This document shows, piece after piece, positions 13,111 through 22,553 of a stretch of DNA of 64,000 nucleotides. A model generated the notes under the pieces. The model saw only the letters and a list, made by a program, of their open reading frames with translations. It had not been told where the DNA came from and did no database searches. The stretch spans positions 3,085,214 through 3,149,213 of the forward strand of contig NC_092567.1 of assembly GCF_037975245.1 (NCBI RefSeq), read 5' to 3'. How positions within the stretch are numbered: the first letter of the stretch is position 1; the number at the start of each line of letters is the position of its first letter. The translations under genes and the position numbers were made by a program. Source of the stretch: Apostichopus japonicus. Its lineage: Eukaryota > Echinodermata > Holothuroidea > Aspidochirotida > Stichopodidae.

Positions 13111-13328
13111 GACAGCTCCTTAACAGACTGACAACGAAGCGCAAAACAGAAGATGTTTGTTAACTGTATCTCTGATATGGCATATGGTTCATTTCCTTCC
13201 TTCTCAGTCTCTATGTGTATCTTTTCTACTGTCACTAAAGGACAGAGAGAGAGGCCAGATTGGAGTAAAATAGTGTATCCATCACACTCCTTGAAGGCCA
13301 TGGTCAGGTGAAGGCAGGCTATGGTAAT
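13111..13328 (-). CDS. Post-NACHT repeat exon, module 1 (LRR-like)
   Basis: A 218-bp exon after catttctctaacag, with donor TGTC|GTAAGT, phase 0 in and phase 2 out. It begins ITIACLHLTMAFKE, continues with SGLSLCPLVTVEKIHIE, and ends ALRCQSVKELS. The spaced Leu/Ile pattern resembles a divergent leucine-rich repeat. The exon at 8435-8643 has the same phases and aligns with it along its length (…SGLQLSCPVSLKKLSI…, …QRLEKL). The two are clearly duplicates. The likely role is the C-terminal sensing or autoinhibitory region of an NLR-type protein. Confidence 0.82.
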
Positions 13329-13429
13329 CTGTTAGAGAAATGAACAAGGTTAATGTATTGTAGTTATCCTCTAGTAAAAGAATCATGCTACATTATGAAC
13401 GGATGGAGGGTTTTATGTAATTGAGTTAG

Positions 13430-13645
13430 ACCAGTGTTTCAATGAAGTGTTTTGAGAAACTTCTTCGTAGCGAAATATTGAACTGTAGTCCATCACTGGA
13501 CAAATACCGATTCGCATATCGCAGTGGTAGATCGGGTGGGGATGCCCGCCTGCTTCTGGACACTATTCTACGTCAACATGTGGACACTCCTAGTAATTAT
13601 GCAAGGACTTGTTTTATGGACTTCAGTTCTGCATTTAACACCATT
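13430..13645 (+). pseudogene. LINE reverse-transcriptase fragment inside the receptor intron
   Basis: The plus-strand frame reads MKCFEKLLRSEIL, then LDKYRFAYRSGRSGGDARLLL, then TCFMDFSSAFNTI. These are the R…F.YR..R…DA.LLL block and the D.SSAF.TI catalytic block of a non-LTR retrotransposon reverse transcriptase. Nothing recognisable follows and the frame decays. It lies antisense to the receptor, in the intron between the NACHT exon and the first repeat exon, so it is a dead insertion. It differs from the element at 32.6 kb. Confidence 0.75.
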
Positions 13646-14173
13646 TGCTGTTATGAAGACCTCACAACTAAAACTCAAATTATTCAATATTTTCAAGGTT
13701 TGGATTGTCTATGTCATAGTGTGTTCATTTATTACTGGCAGTATGGCCACATGAAAGCAATAAATCAAGTGACACTATTGGTAACGACATTGACACTAAG
13801 TGTTGTTAGCATTTGAAATTGTTTACGTTCGCATGGTCATTAAGTCGTTATTTTGGGATTCAACCTCTGAAGATATGTATACAGTTGGGAATCTGATCTC
13901 ATGAATCGATTGCTATTATATAACTTTCAAGAAATGCAGTGCAAACTGGAAAAATCAAAACAGGACTTGGCAGAAAAATAAACCAAGCACTTAAATACAT
14001 GAGAGGGCAAAGGTCCGAATCCCGGTGGAGGCTGGAAGTTTTGCATTGTTTTTTGTAGGTATAAGAACACACTGATTATAATTATATTGTACAATAACAG
14101 TACAAGACCGTGACCACATGACCACAAACCTGAGGAAATATGTCTTGATTGCAGTGAAAGAAAATTACTTCAC

Positions 14174-15657
14174 CTGTGTTGCACTCGCGAATTCCAAAAC
14201 TTGTAAAGTTGATCTCTGATGTAGTTGACTGTCATCGCCATGCACGTGGACCACTTTAGAGGCCAACTTTGTGATTGCATCAACAACATTCTCATTTTTA
14301 TAGTCTTGTTCCAGCATGCACATCATAGCAAACTTTTTATGTTTAAGGTTGTTTTGCAGATAATTTACAATTTTACCTGAAGCAGTCTTATTAAGACCAC
14401 AGGCAAATCTGTAAACATAGTGAAGTTCAAAAGGATCCAAAAAACGGAGCAGTTCAGCTACACTCTGGCTCTCTGTTGTGGCAGAGGTTAAAGATTCTTG
14501 AGATAGATAATCAGCAATGTAGTGGGCAGCATACCACTCACAGAACAATTTGTGGAAGAATCTGACTTCCTTTTTGTAGAGAAATTGATCACCAGTCAGT
14601 ATTTCTTCCTCAAAAAATATTCCAGTATTAAGATACTGCTCATAAAAGTCATCCCCAAGTCGTTTTCTCAGGGAAGTACTATCCCACACAATCAGTTGGT
14701 TTCTACCGCTCAATGCCTCAAAAGCAACCTTGTTCAACTCATCATGTTTTAAGTCAAAACATACCTTTTCAATTGGTTTGTTCATCAAATGACTATGTAA
14801 GCAAGCTATCACATTACGAAAGAAGCTAGTAACGCATTTGAATGTCTTCAAGTCTTTGTTCTCGTGGCTCATGTGAGCAAACAAAACAAACAACAAACGA
14901 ACTTGACACAAGTCACCAAGTAGAGGGTTTCGTTGGAGTTTAAGTATTATTTCCCTGGCAGCTTGTTCGTCACCGTGTACAACTGCTTTCTGAATATATT
15001 GATCTCGGATGTCCTCGTTGAAACCTGTTAAACGTATTCGATCACTATGCGGTGCAAATTCTTTCGGTAAGTAGAAAGGCCTGGTAGTCAGGATGACGTC
15101 TATATCCTGCAACATTTCTCTCCGAAGGATAAGAGAAATATCAGTCTCTTGATCGTCTTTATCAGGGTATTCGTCAAATCCATCCAAAATAACCAATACA
15201 CCTGAACAATTCTTTATGATTGATTCCACTATAACCTCACTCAGATCTGAGTCTCTGGGTAATATAAAACGCCGTATTGCTTGGTATATTGACTTCACCC
15301 CTCTCAGTTGTCTTAGCCGCAGGTAAATAAGTACCGGTACGTTACTTAAAGGGGATTTTGGAACTCTTTGGCACCAATCGTATGCAAGCTGTAGTGTCAG
15401 TGTTGATTTTCCGTATCCAGGTTCGCCCTCTATAATTTGCCTACCACAATTCTCAGGTTTCTTTAGTAGTTCATGATGTGACTCTAAAAGTTTCCACATT
15501 TTGTTTCCATGTGCTTGTTGAACTAACCGTTCAATGCCGCTATAAACATATACTTTATCAACACAATACATTCTGTCTCTGATGTAAGGCAATGGTTGTA
15601 CGGAGTGATAAAGTATCTCATACTTTGCCTTTAGTTCCTTGATGAATTGTTCCTCCT
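14174..15657 (-). CDS. NACHT (NLR-type) NTPase exon
   Basis: A 1484-bp exon with 494 whole codons, the longest open frame in the window. The acceptor is ggtttcctacag and the donor is CACAG|GTGAAG. Order along the exon: a lead-in (EEQFIKELKAKYE, then PYIRDRMYCVDKVYV, residues 1-36); Walker A GEPGYGKST (77-85); Walker B LVILDGFDEYPD (154-165), with the acidic DGFDE typical of NACHT; a sensor-like TTRP (190-193); and winged-helix and superhelical parts with FFHKLFCEWYAAHYIADYL near residue 375. It ends in a helical tail …DSQLHQRSTLQVLEFAS. NACHT ATPases oligomerise after ligand sensing in innate immunity and cell death. Here the domain follows a membrane helix, so the protein is likely a membrane-tethered NLR-like receptor. 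No stop or frameshift is seen. A start at 15592 would be an artefact, since the frame runs on to the splice acceptor. Confidence 0.93.
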
Positions 15658-16294
15658 CTGTAGGAAACCAGAAAGTGTGATTAGTAACAATCTTATTTTA
15701 TATCAGGAACAAATACAATCATGAAAATGGTCAGATGAAAGTTTTTTTTTTAATTGGAATGTCATTATTCGTAGCTGCTCAACCAAATTTTGCTGTAGAA
15801 AATGTCTTGATATGTTAATTGAATTGCTTAACTTTAGATTCGTTCTCAAACTAAATGGTTATTTGAACAGCTGCTTTAATTGCAAAGAGACAATCGATTC
15901 CAACATTTGGCAAAGATGTGTAAAAAAAAAAACTTCTTGGCCCAGACCATTTGGGAGTCATCATTGGGTCATAACTGTTATCTGAAATGGGGCGCATTCT
16001 GATGTATTCAGAATGTTCATATCTTATTTTCATAAACCATAAAAGGAACCGTGAAATTATTGTGTCATTTATATATCCCCATTTGGTAAAGTTAACTGCA
16101 ACATGAATTTGATATGACAGCAATAAAGTCACTGGAATCAGTTACATTATTATACATTATCATTTGTAGAGGATATGTATGTTGAAATTTATTTTAATTT
16201 ATGCGTGGTATTTAACAGTATCTTAAAGCAATTGAAGGTATTGTTTGCAGCATTCACTGCACTCAGCTTGCAATAACTTGTACATCAGACTTAC
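15658..16294. other. Intron upstream of the NACHT exon
   Basis: A 637-bp AT-rich intron on the receptor strand. The 93-codon minus frame at 15851-16132 has no domain and no splice support. Confidence 0.6.
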
Positions 16295-16322
16295 CAGGTG
16301 TGCGGTGAGTCTTAGGCAACAT
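16295..16322 (-). CDS. 28-bp linker exon (MLPKTHRTP)
   Basis: A 28-bp micro-exon between ctcttgtttag and CCTG|GTAAGTCT. It enters in phase 0 and leaves in phase 1, giving MLPKTHRTP plus the first base of a Glu codon completed by the NACHT exon (…PEEEQFIKELKAKYE). Both splice signals are strong, and the joined peptide is the linker I recall from holothurian Ig-TM-NACHT proteins. An ordinary ORF scan would not find it. Confidence 0.78.
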
Positions 16323-16514
16323 CTAAACAAGAGAGAGGTAATGATACTTTCAAACATATTATCAATAAAATTATCAATTTGAAGTCACTATTTGCAAATA
16401 ATTTGACTATGTAATTAACATTTTCTATTAAAAAGGATACAAGTTAACACAATATGTTTGATGTTGCTAAGTAACCGTAGGTTGTAACTTATTCTTATGT
16501 AAATATACTCAGAG

Positions 16515-16880
16515 TCTACATGGCAGTCAAGCTTGTCTATAGAAAAACTGTCCTCATCTAATTCACTCAAGAATTATTAATTTGTTACTTGATAGCATAA
16601 ACTACCCCAAAAACTGTCACTAGGATTCATCCTTGAGTTGACCAGTCACCTGTATGATTGTAAACACAAGTGCTCTAATGGCCAGTACTAGTTACTTTCC
16701 TGTGTGTGAATTAGACAAGTTTGGCTTGACCACTGAAAAAATACACTGTGTTTCTTTAATCATGAATTTGTGCAGAGGAGAGTTCAGTATGGCTAGCATT
16801 ACCAACTCAGGTAGATATTTAATCTTCCCTGTTTTTGGCTAAGAACAGGGGGAATGGGGTGGTATTTGCTGCAGGGAAGA
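16515..16880 (+). repeat. Dispersed repeat, copy B (pair of 4270-4620)
   Basis: Lies in the intron upstream of the 28-bp exon, antisense to the receptor. See copy A for shared blocks. The 62-codon plus frame here (16654-16842) belongs to the repeat. Confidence 0.85.
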
Positions 16881-17478
16881 TCGTAATGTACATGTTATTC
16901 TCAACACAAAACTGGTAGGGAAAGGATTTCCTGACAGTTGCGTGTATTACTTATATCTATTACAACATGAAACTATCCATTGGTAGGAATGCTAAATATT
17001 TCAAATGAGTATAATATTAACTTGTTGTTGCAACATATTATGTGTATTGATTAATTCAGTTGTTCACTTCCGTCATCAAAAATGCTCAATAAATATAGGT
17101 AGCGCAAGTTAATATAGTATATTTTGTTTCCCACGTGTTTGGTGATCATCAGACAAGTGACACGTTTGTGACTATTTTCTATATGGTATGTACCGTGACT
17201 GATTAAAGTAATAGATTGCGAAATCTCAGCGCCTGTTTCTTTACTTAAGTTTATCTATGTGTTACATTCTTTGCATGTTATTGCGAGATTAAAGGCTCGT
17301 CGTTACTAACATACAACCATCCAAGCCGCATTTGTTTCCATACCACCACCAGTCCTCAGTAGGTAATATTTAAGCGCCCCCAGAATCTTAGACTGAATTA
17401 GCGTTACAGTATGTTTAACAGCTTTATATATTTTGCTTCCCTTGATATTATTTATATTTTCAGATATAACGGTCTTAC

Positions 17479-17525
17479 ATCTTCGTCTACCACAAGTTTT
17501 CTCTGACTCCTTCGGAAGTTTAACA
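17479..17525 (-). CDS. 47-bp juxtamembrane linker exon
   Basis: This small exon starts after attcctgcag and ends at GAT|GTAAGACC. It enters in phase 1 (two bases complete a Val with the preceding G) and leaves in phase 0. The 15 codons read LNFRRSQRKLVVDED, a basic-then-acidic segment typical of the cytosolic side of a membrane helix. Its phases are the only ones that connect the transmembrane exon to the next small exon. The intron upstream, 17526-19048, is largely satellite DNA. Confidence 0.72.
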
Positions 17526-17739
17526 CTGCAGGAATAATTTATGTAAGGTTAATGAACCAGAATGCAAAGATGCATCAAGGTTTCGATGATGTAACATCAG
17601 CAGTTTTCTTCATGAATCTGACATCATGTACAGTGAGGGGGTACAACATACTTGAACTTTATAGTAATACAGTGAAAAGCAGTGCGATGTGAAAAAAAAA
17701 AGTCACAATGACAGAGGCTGTCCTGAAATTACCATTCAC

Positions 17740-18815
17740 CTCAACAACAGGCATCTTGTACTAAATGTGATAGATACATCAAGATACTAAATATGACATC
17801 TGTCCTTGTTGAAATATTGTGTAAAACATGGGTCTCACAATTTGACACCTGGTGAACTCAAACGACCACTGACCTCCGCCCAATGTTGTACAATAACATA
17901 CCAAATATGCGATCTGTCCAAGCTTCCCTCATGATATTATGTTAGGAAGGTGTGTTAGTGTAGAGAGACAGGTAAGAGGGGAGTGGAGTAAATGTTTGGC
18001 ATTTGTTGTCTTCATATGACCTTAGGGCTCCACCAAAAACAATAATAGGCTCCTTAACTTGTCCAAGGTTCCCTTCTTGCAAGATCATGTTTACAAAGCT
18101 TTCATGATTTGACCTGTTGTCCCCAATTGAACCTTGAACTCCACCATATCAATGGGCTTCTTTGATTCAATGCTATACACCTTCATACCAAGTATGAGAT
18201 CTGCCAAAGCTTCTAATATTGAGATATCATGTTTACAAGGTTTTCATAATTTGACCTCTGATGACCCCAAATGACCTTCCACTTCCCCGAAAAAAATGAG
18301 CTTCTTTTAATCAATAAGGTACTTCTACACATTAAATATGAGGTCTGTTCATGCTTTCCTTCTTGACATATCGTGTTTCAAAGATTTTCACAATTTGACC
18401 CCTAGTGACCCCAAATGATCTTTGACCTCCACCAAAAACAATAGGCTTCTTTGACTTAATTTGGTACTTCAACAAATCAAATATGAGGTATGCCCATGCT
18501 TCCCATCTTGAGATATTGTGTTTACAAGGTTTTCACAATTTGATCCTTGGTGACCTCAAATGGCTTTTGAGCCCCACCAAAAACAATAGGATTCTTGTAC
18601 TCAATGTGAATTTAACCTCACCAAATATGAAGTTGGTCCGACCTTCCTTTCTTGAAATATTGTGTTTACCAGGTTTCTACAATTTAACTCCTCATGACCC
18701 CAAATGACCCTTGACGTTCACCAAAAACAATAGGCTCCTTGTACTCAATGTGGTAAGTCTACACATTATATGATATTGGTCCGAACTACCCTTCTTGAGA
18801 TATCATGTTTACAAG
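17740..18815. repeat. ~144-bp satellite in the receptor intron
   Basis: Each unit carries CAATTTGACC, GACCCCAAATGACC, CCACCAAAAACAATAGGCT and GAGATATCRTGTTTACAAG. The CAATTT markers fall near 18246, 18389, 18536 and 18680, about 144 bp apart, with older degenerate units to the left. Non-coding. Confidence 0.88.
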
Positions 18816-19048
18816 CTGGGCATCACAAACGTGCACATACACAAAAATGCCATCATCAATGCAACGATTACTATTATCATCAAAATAAAAAAAAATAAAA
18901 AAAATACTGTAGTTACTATACTGTACTTTTCTGTTAGTCAATATAAGGATAATGTAGATGCAATGAATACAAATAGAATACAAGAAAATAGCTAACAAAC
19001 TTTGATATATATTGCATTGAAGTTATTGTGCTAGATGCACCATGGTAC

Positions 19049-19144
19049 CTTTCATACAGTCGACCAAAACCACCAGAATTAGAAGTACTACAATTATAAT
19101 TGTAACCACAGCAACTTTCGATGAACCCGAAGTCCCCTTGTTGT
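19049..19144 (-). CDS. Transmembrane exon of the NACHT receptor gene
   Basis: A 96-bp exon after the acceptor tttttcctatttacag and before the donor AAAG|GTACC. Read in phase 1-1 it gives a short Ser/Gly/Lys stalk (NKGTSGSSK) followed by VAVVTIIIVVLLILVVLV and then DCMK. That is an 18-residue strongly hydrophobic helix with a charged cytoplasmic stop. The incoming phase matches the Ig exon and the outgoing phase matches the 47-bp exon. It would place the Ig part outside the cell and the NACHT part in the cytosol. Other frames of the same stretch are open for a while but give no recognisable segment. Confidence 0.8.
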
Positions 19145-19758
19145 CTGTAAATAGGAAAAACGCATGTCAAATGGCAATTTGAAATTAAGCATTTGAAAAT
19201 ATTAAGTGAGGATCTGAAAGGAATAACATTATCACAAAGACAGAACAATTATTCAATAAAATCAACTGCACTTTCCAATTGGTAATGAAGATAAGGCACC
19301 AATTTCAGATAGATTTAGACTATACATATCAGTATTCATCAGTGTGTGAGAAAAGACTAGCCTTTTGGCGATATAAAAAAGCAGATAACAATAAAGTTGT
19401 TCTGATGGAGCTTAAAGTCAGATTGAGGAACCGTAAGTCGGATCGAAGAAGAAGTCGTTCGAGATGCAAACTTGCCATTCATTTAGAAGCATAACTTCTA
19501 TCAGACATAAAATTCACTGAACATACGGGCTGTATTCTAACTACACGAGCAGGCTACTGGATCTCACAATTGCAAAATCATTCACCTCTTAGAACTAGAT
19601 AAAAGAGAATATTTAGATCAATTCTAATGTAATTTCAGGTCAATAAACCCTGGCTATTTGATTTCTCTGAATCCGAACATCCTTTTTAAATATAAACATA
19701 TCGCACATAGTTTAGTTTAAACCCCATAACAAAGCATCCATAGCAAACAAACACCTAC

Positions 19759-20108
19759 CATATGTCGTTTTAAGGTCTATTCTTGCTACTTTTATAGAGG
19801 AATTGAACACATCTGAATTCTGTCCTACAATATGAAACACTCTAATGTGATCCCTCTTTCAGGCGCTGATAACATTTTGAAGTTTGTTGTAAGAGAAATG
19901 TCAAAGATTCCTCACTTTTCTGTTGATGTCCTTTCCAGCTCTGTTAGAGATAGAGCAGGATAGTTTTCCTAAGTTCTCCATTGGAGTTCGCCTTCTGGTC
20001 GTATTTCACCAACTGAACACGCCACGTTCCCTGCTCTTGCGACGTCAAGTACACAATACTGTGTATGGTCACATCCTTCTACAATTATGTATGGTGGGCT
20101 TGGATAGG
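19759..20108 (-). pseudogene. Decayed Ig-like ectodomain exon of the NACHT receptor gene
   Basis: This is the exon directly upstream of the transmembrane exon. It starts after a pyrimidine-rich acceptor ending in gaatag (20109-20114) in phase 1, and reads PYIIVEGCDHTQYCVLDVA, then GNVACSVGEIRPEGELQW, which is the Cys…Trp core of an Ig-like fold. Further on, GIFDISLTTNF and GITLECF supply a plausible second-half Cys. The donor is CATATG|GTAGGT. Between the two halves there is an in-frame TAG directly after LQWRT and a TGA before GIFDIS. After ITLECFIL the sensible frame shifts by one base (…SDVFNSSIKVARIDLK). The length, 350 bp, is also off-frame for a phase 1-1 exon. The exon is therefore broken as written. 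It may be skipped, since a 1-1 exon can be left out without changing frame, or the whole gene may be a pseudogene. The Ig assignment rests on the Cys/Trp pattern and my recall of related holothurian proteins. Confidence 0.72.
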
Positions 20109-20304
20109 CTATTCAAGAGAAAGGAGAAATTGTGGGTTCTTTCCCGCAATGACTGGTAAATAACTTAAATACGTTGTACATTAGTCAATACGAACTTTAC
20201 ATACAAAGAAGTCTGTACATTAAAGAAAACATATATATTAGACAGATCATATAAACGTATACGTTCCATTGTCCACAAATGTTGCATTACAGTCCATTCA
20301 TATA

Positions 20305-20885
20305 AAGTAATACCTCTGGGTGTGAAAGGGAGCAGTGCACTTACTCAATGACTACTGTAATGTCTACAGTTATACAGTAAAGTAAAACATCTTGGTGTGC
20401 AAGGAGTAGTGCAGCACTCAAAGAGTAGTAGGAAAATTATAAAGTTATGTAATACCTCTGGGTGTGCAACTGGAGCAGTTCAGTACTCAATGACTACAAG
20501 TATCTAAAGTTATACAGTAAAATAAGACCTGAGCTGTGTATGAAAGGGAGCAGTACAGTACTCAATGATAACTGTAGTGTCTACAGTTATACAGTAAAGT
20601 ATTACAGTACCTCTGGGTGTGTAAGGGAGCAGTACAGTACTCGATGACTACTGTAGTATCAACATTTATACAGTAAAGTAATACAGGTCTGTGTGTTTAA
20701 GGAGCAGTGCAATACTCAATGACTACTGTAGTGTCTACAGTTATACAGTAGGGACAATACCTCTTGGTGTGTAAGGGGGCATTGCACATACTCATAGACT
20801 ACTGGAGTACACATACATTTGCAAGAGTCAATGGGTACAGCACTGCACCGTACACACCCATAAGTATTACTTTACTGTAAATCAT
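20305..20885. repeat. 75-bp tandem repeat, about seven units
   Basis: ACCTCTGGGTGTG or variants recur near 20312, 20387, 20453, 20527, 20610, 20684 and 20759, each followed by a GGAGCAGT…ACTCAATGACTACTG and TACAGTAAAGTA block. The last part (20820-20885) holds the same motifs in inverted order (GCACTGCACC, ACACACCC, TTACTTTACTGTA). Confidence 0.9.
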
Positions 20886-20889
20886 ATTC

Positions 20890-22025
20890 CGAGGTCATGA
20901 GATCCACCTCTCATTTGAAACTAATCAAAACCTTGACCTCTGATAACTTTGCGCATGAAAATGGCACAGGGATCAACAATGGACAACTTTTATCAGTTTG
21001 GAGATTGAGTTTTCGACCCATAATTGACCTTTTTTTGACCTTGGATCACATGACCATTATGTTTGGAAACGATCCCTTACCCTATTCACAACTACTGTAG
21101 TCCCAAAATGTCAACCATATTGCACCCCATCAATGGGAGTTTCACCAGTTATTGCCCCCAAAACACACATTTTGAGCCATAATTGACCTTTGGTGACCTT
21201 GGATTAAATAACAGGAATTTTGGAAAAGTTGTTGCAAAAAATTAGCATAAGTGGGCAGATTTTGTCAATAAGAGATCTTGAATGACCTTGGAAGGCATGA
21301 CAGCTTTTATGAAAAATATTCCCTTTGATGTGCACTTCATCCTAAAATTGTTATGAACTCCCATGTACACACAAAATGTTATTGCTAAAAAGGTATCAAA
21401 TCCAACATTTGGCACCTCATAACTTAAGAACCGGGTGTTCGATCGAAGCGGGAGTTAGTTTCATCTTTAGAGCATGCATAGCTCTACTGTATCATATAGT
21501 TAAATATTGCCAAACTTGTTTTGGTTTTATGTCCTGTATCTCCTAAAATGAGCATATAAAAAAAACTTAATCTCTGTTAACTTTGCACCTGAAGGTCGCA
21601 CAGGGGTCAAAACATGGACAATTTTGATCAAAAGACCATTTGATATCTGGATATGGCCACAATAAATTCAAATAAATAAAGAAGCTAATACAGGTCACCA
21701 GAGGTCAACCTAAGGTCAACTGTCACAAAGATGTGGGTCCACTATTGGATTACAATAGCGTAACTCCCAACCTTGACGGACATTTTGTTCTCAAGTTATC
21801 ACAAAAATACCTGTTTTGACCTCTAATTGACCTTTTGACCTTGGATCACACCAAGTTGTTAAGTTGGAAATCGATCCCCTACTTTATATATTATTACATA
21901 GCAAGTTCCATAATAACAAACATGTCGTACCCTGTCAATGGGAGTTATTGCTTGTTTATTGTTTTGGTTTTTGGCCCCTTAATGACCTTTGGTGACCTTT
22001 ACAGGCACCGAGAACAATAGGGCAC
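20890..22025. repeat. Degenerate TGACCTTTGGTGACC-rich repeats
   Basis: TGACCTT and its neighbours (TTTTGACCTTGGATCACA, TTGACCTTTGGTGACCTT) recur with irregular spacing, resembling a decayed satellite. No coding sequence was found. Confidence 0.65.
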
Positions 22026-22109
22026 ACCTCACTATGGAGGATCTAGTTGACTACATAGGTTCCTTTTGCTTAAGCAAGGAACCAAAAAGTGTTTAAGTCC
22101 TTCATGTTG

Positions 22110-22549
22110 CTTTTAACATGCTAACATACATGCTAATGTACAGTATGCTAACTTACATGTATGCTCATGCTAACATACAGTACATGCTAACATACAACAT
22201 GTACAGTATGCTAGCAAACAGACTGACAGCCTGACGTAGACGCTACCAGCTTTTAACATGCTAACATACAGGCTAGCAAACAGGCTAACATACTGTACTT
22301 GCTATCATACACACTAACACACATGTATGCTATCATACATGCTAACATGTATGCTAACATGTATGTTTGCTAACATACATGCTTAACATATACTTGCTAT
22401 CTTACATGCTAACATAGCCTTCAAGCTAACATATGTATACATGCTAACATGTATGCTAACTTACATGTATGCTAAAAACAGGCTAACATACAGCCTGACA
22501 TACACGCTATCATAGTGCTTATAACATGCTAACATACACGCTAGCATGT
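22110..22549. repeat. CTAACATACATG minisatellite, left half
   Basis: Imperfect ~12-bp units of CTAACATACATG and variants (GCTATCATACA, GCTAACATGTAT). It continues as the same array at 27162-27820 after the inserted element. Confidence 0.95.
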
Positions 22550-22553
22550 ATAC

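Noticed and set aside
13927-14127. GGTCCGAATCCC, like a tRNA B box, near 14011
   Set aside because: No A box at the right distance and no tRNA-like stems; at most a SINE remnant.
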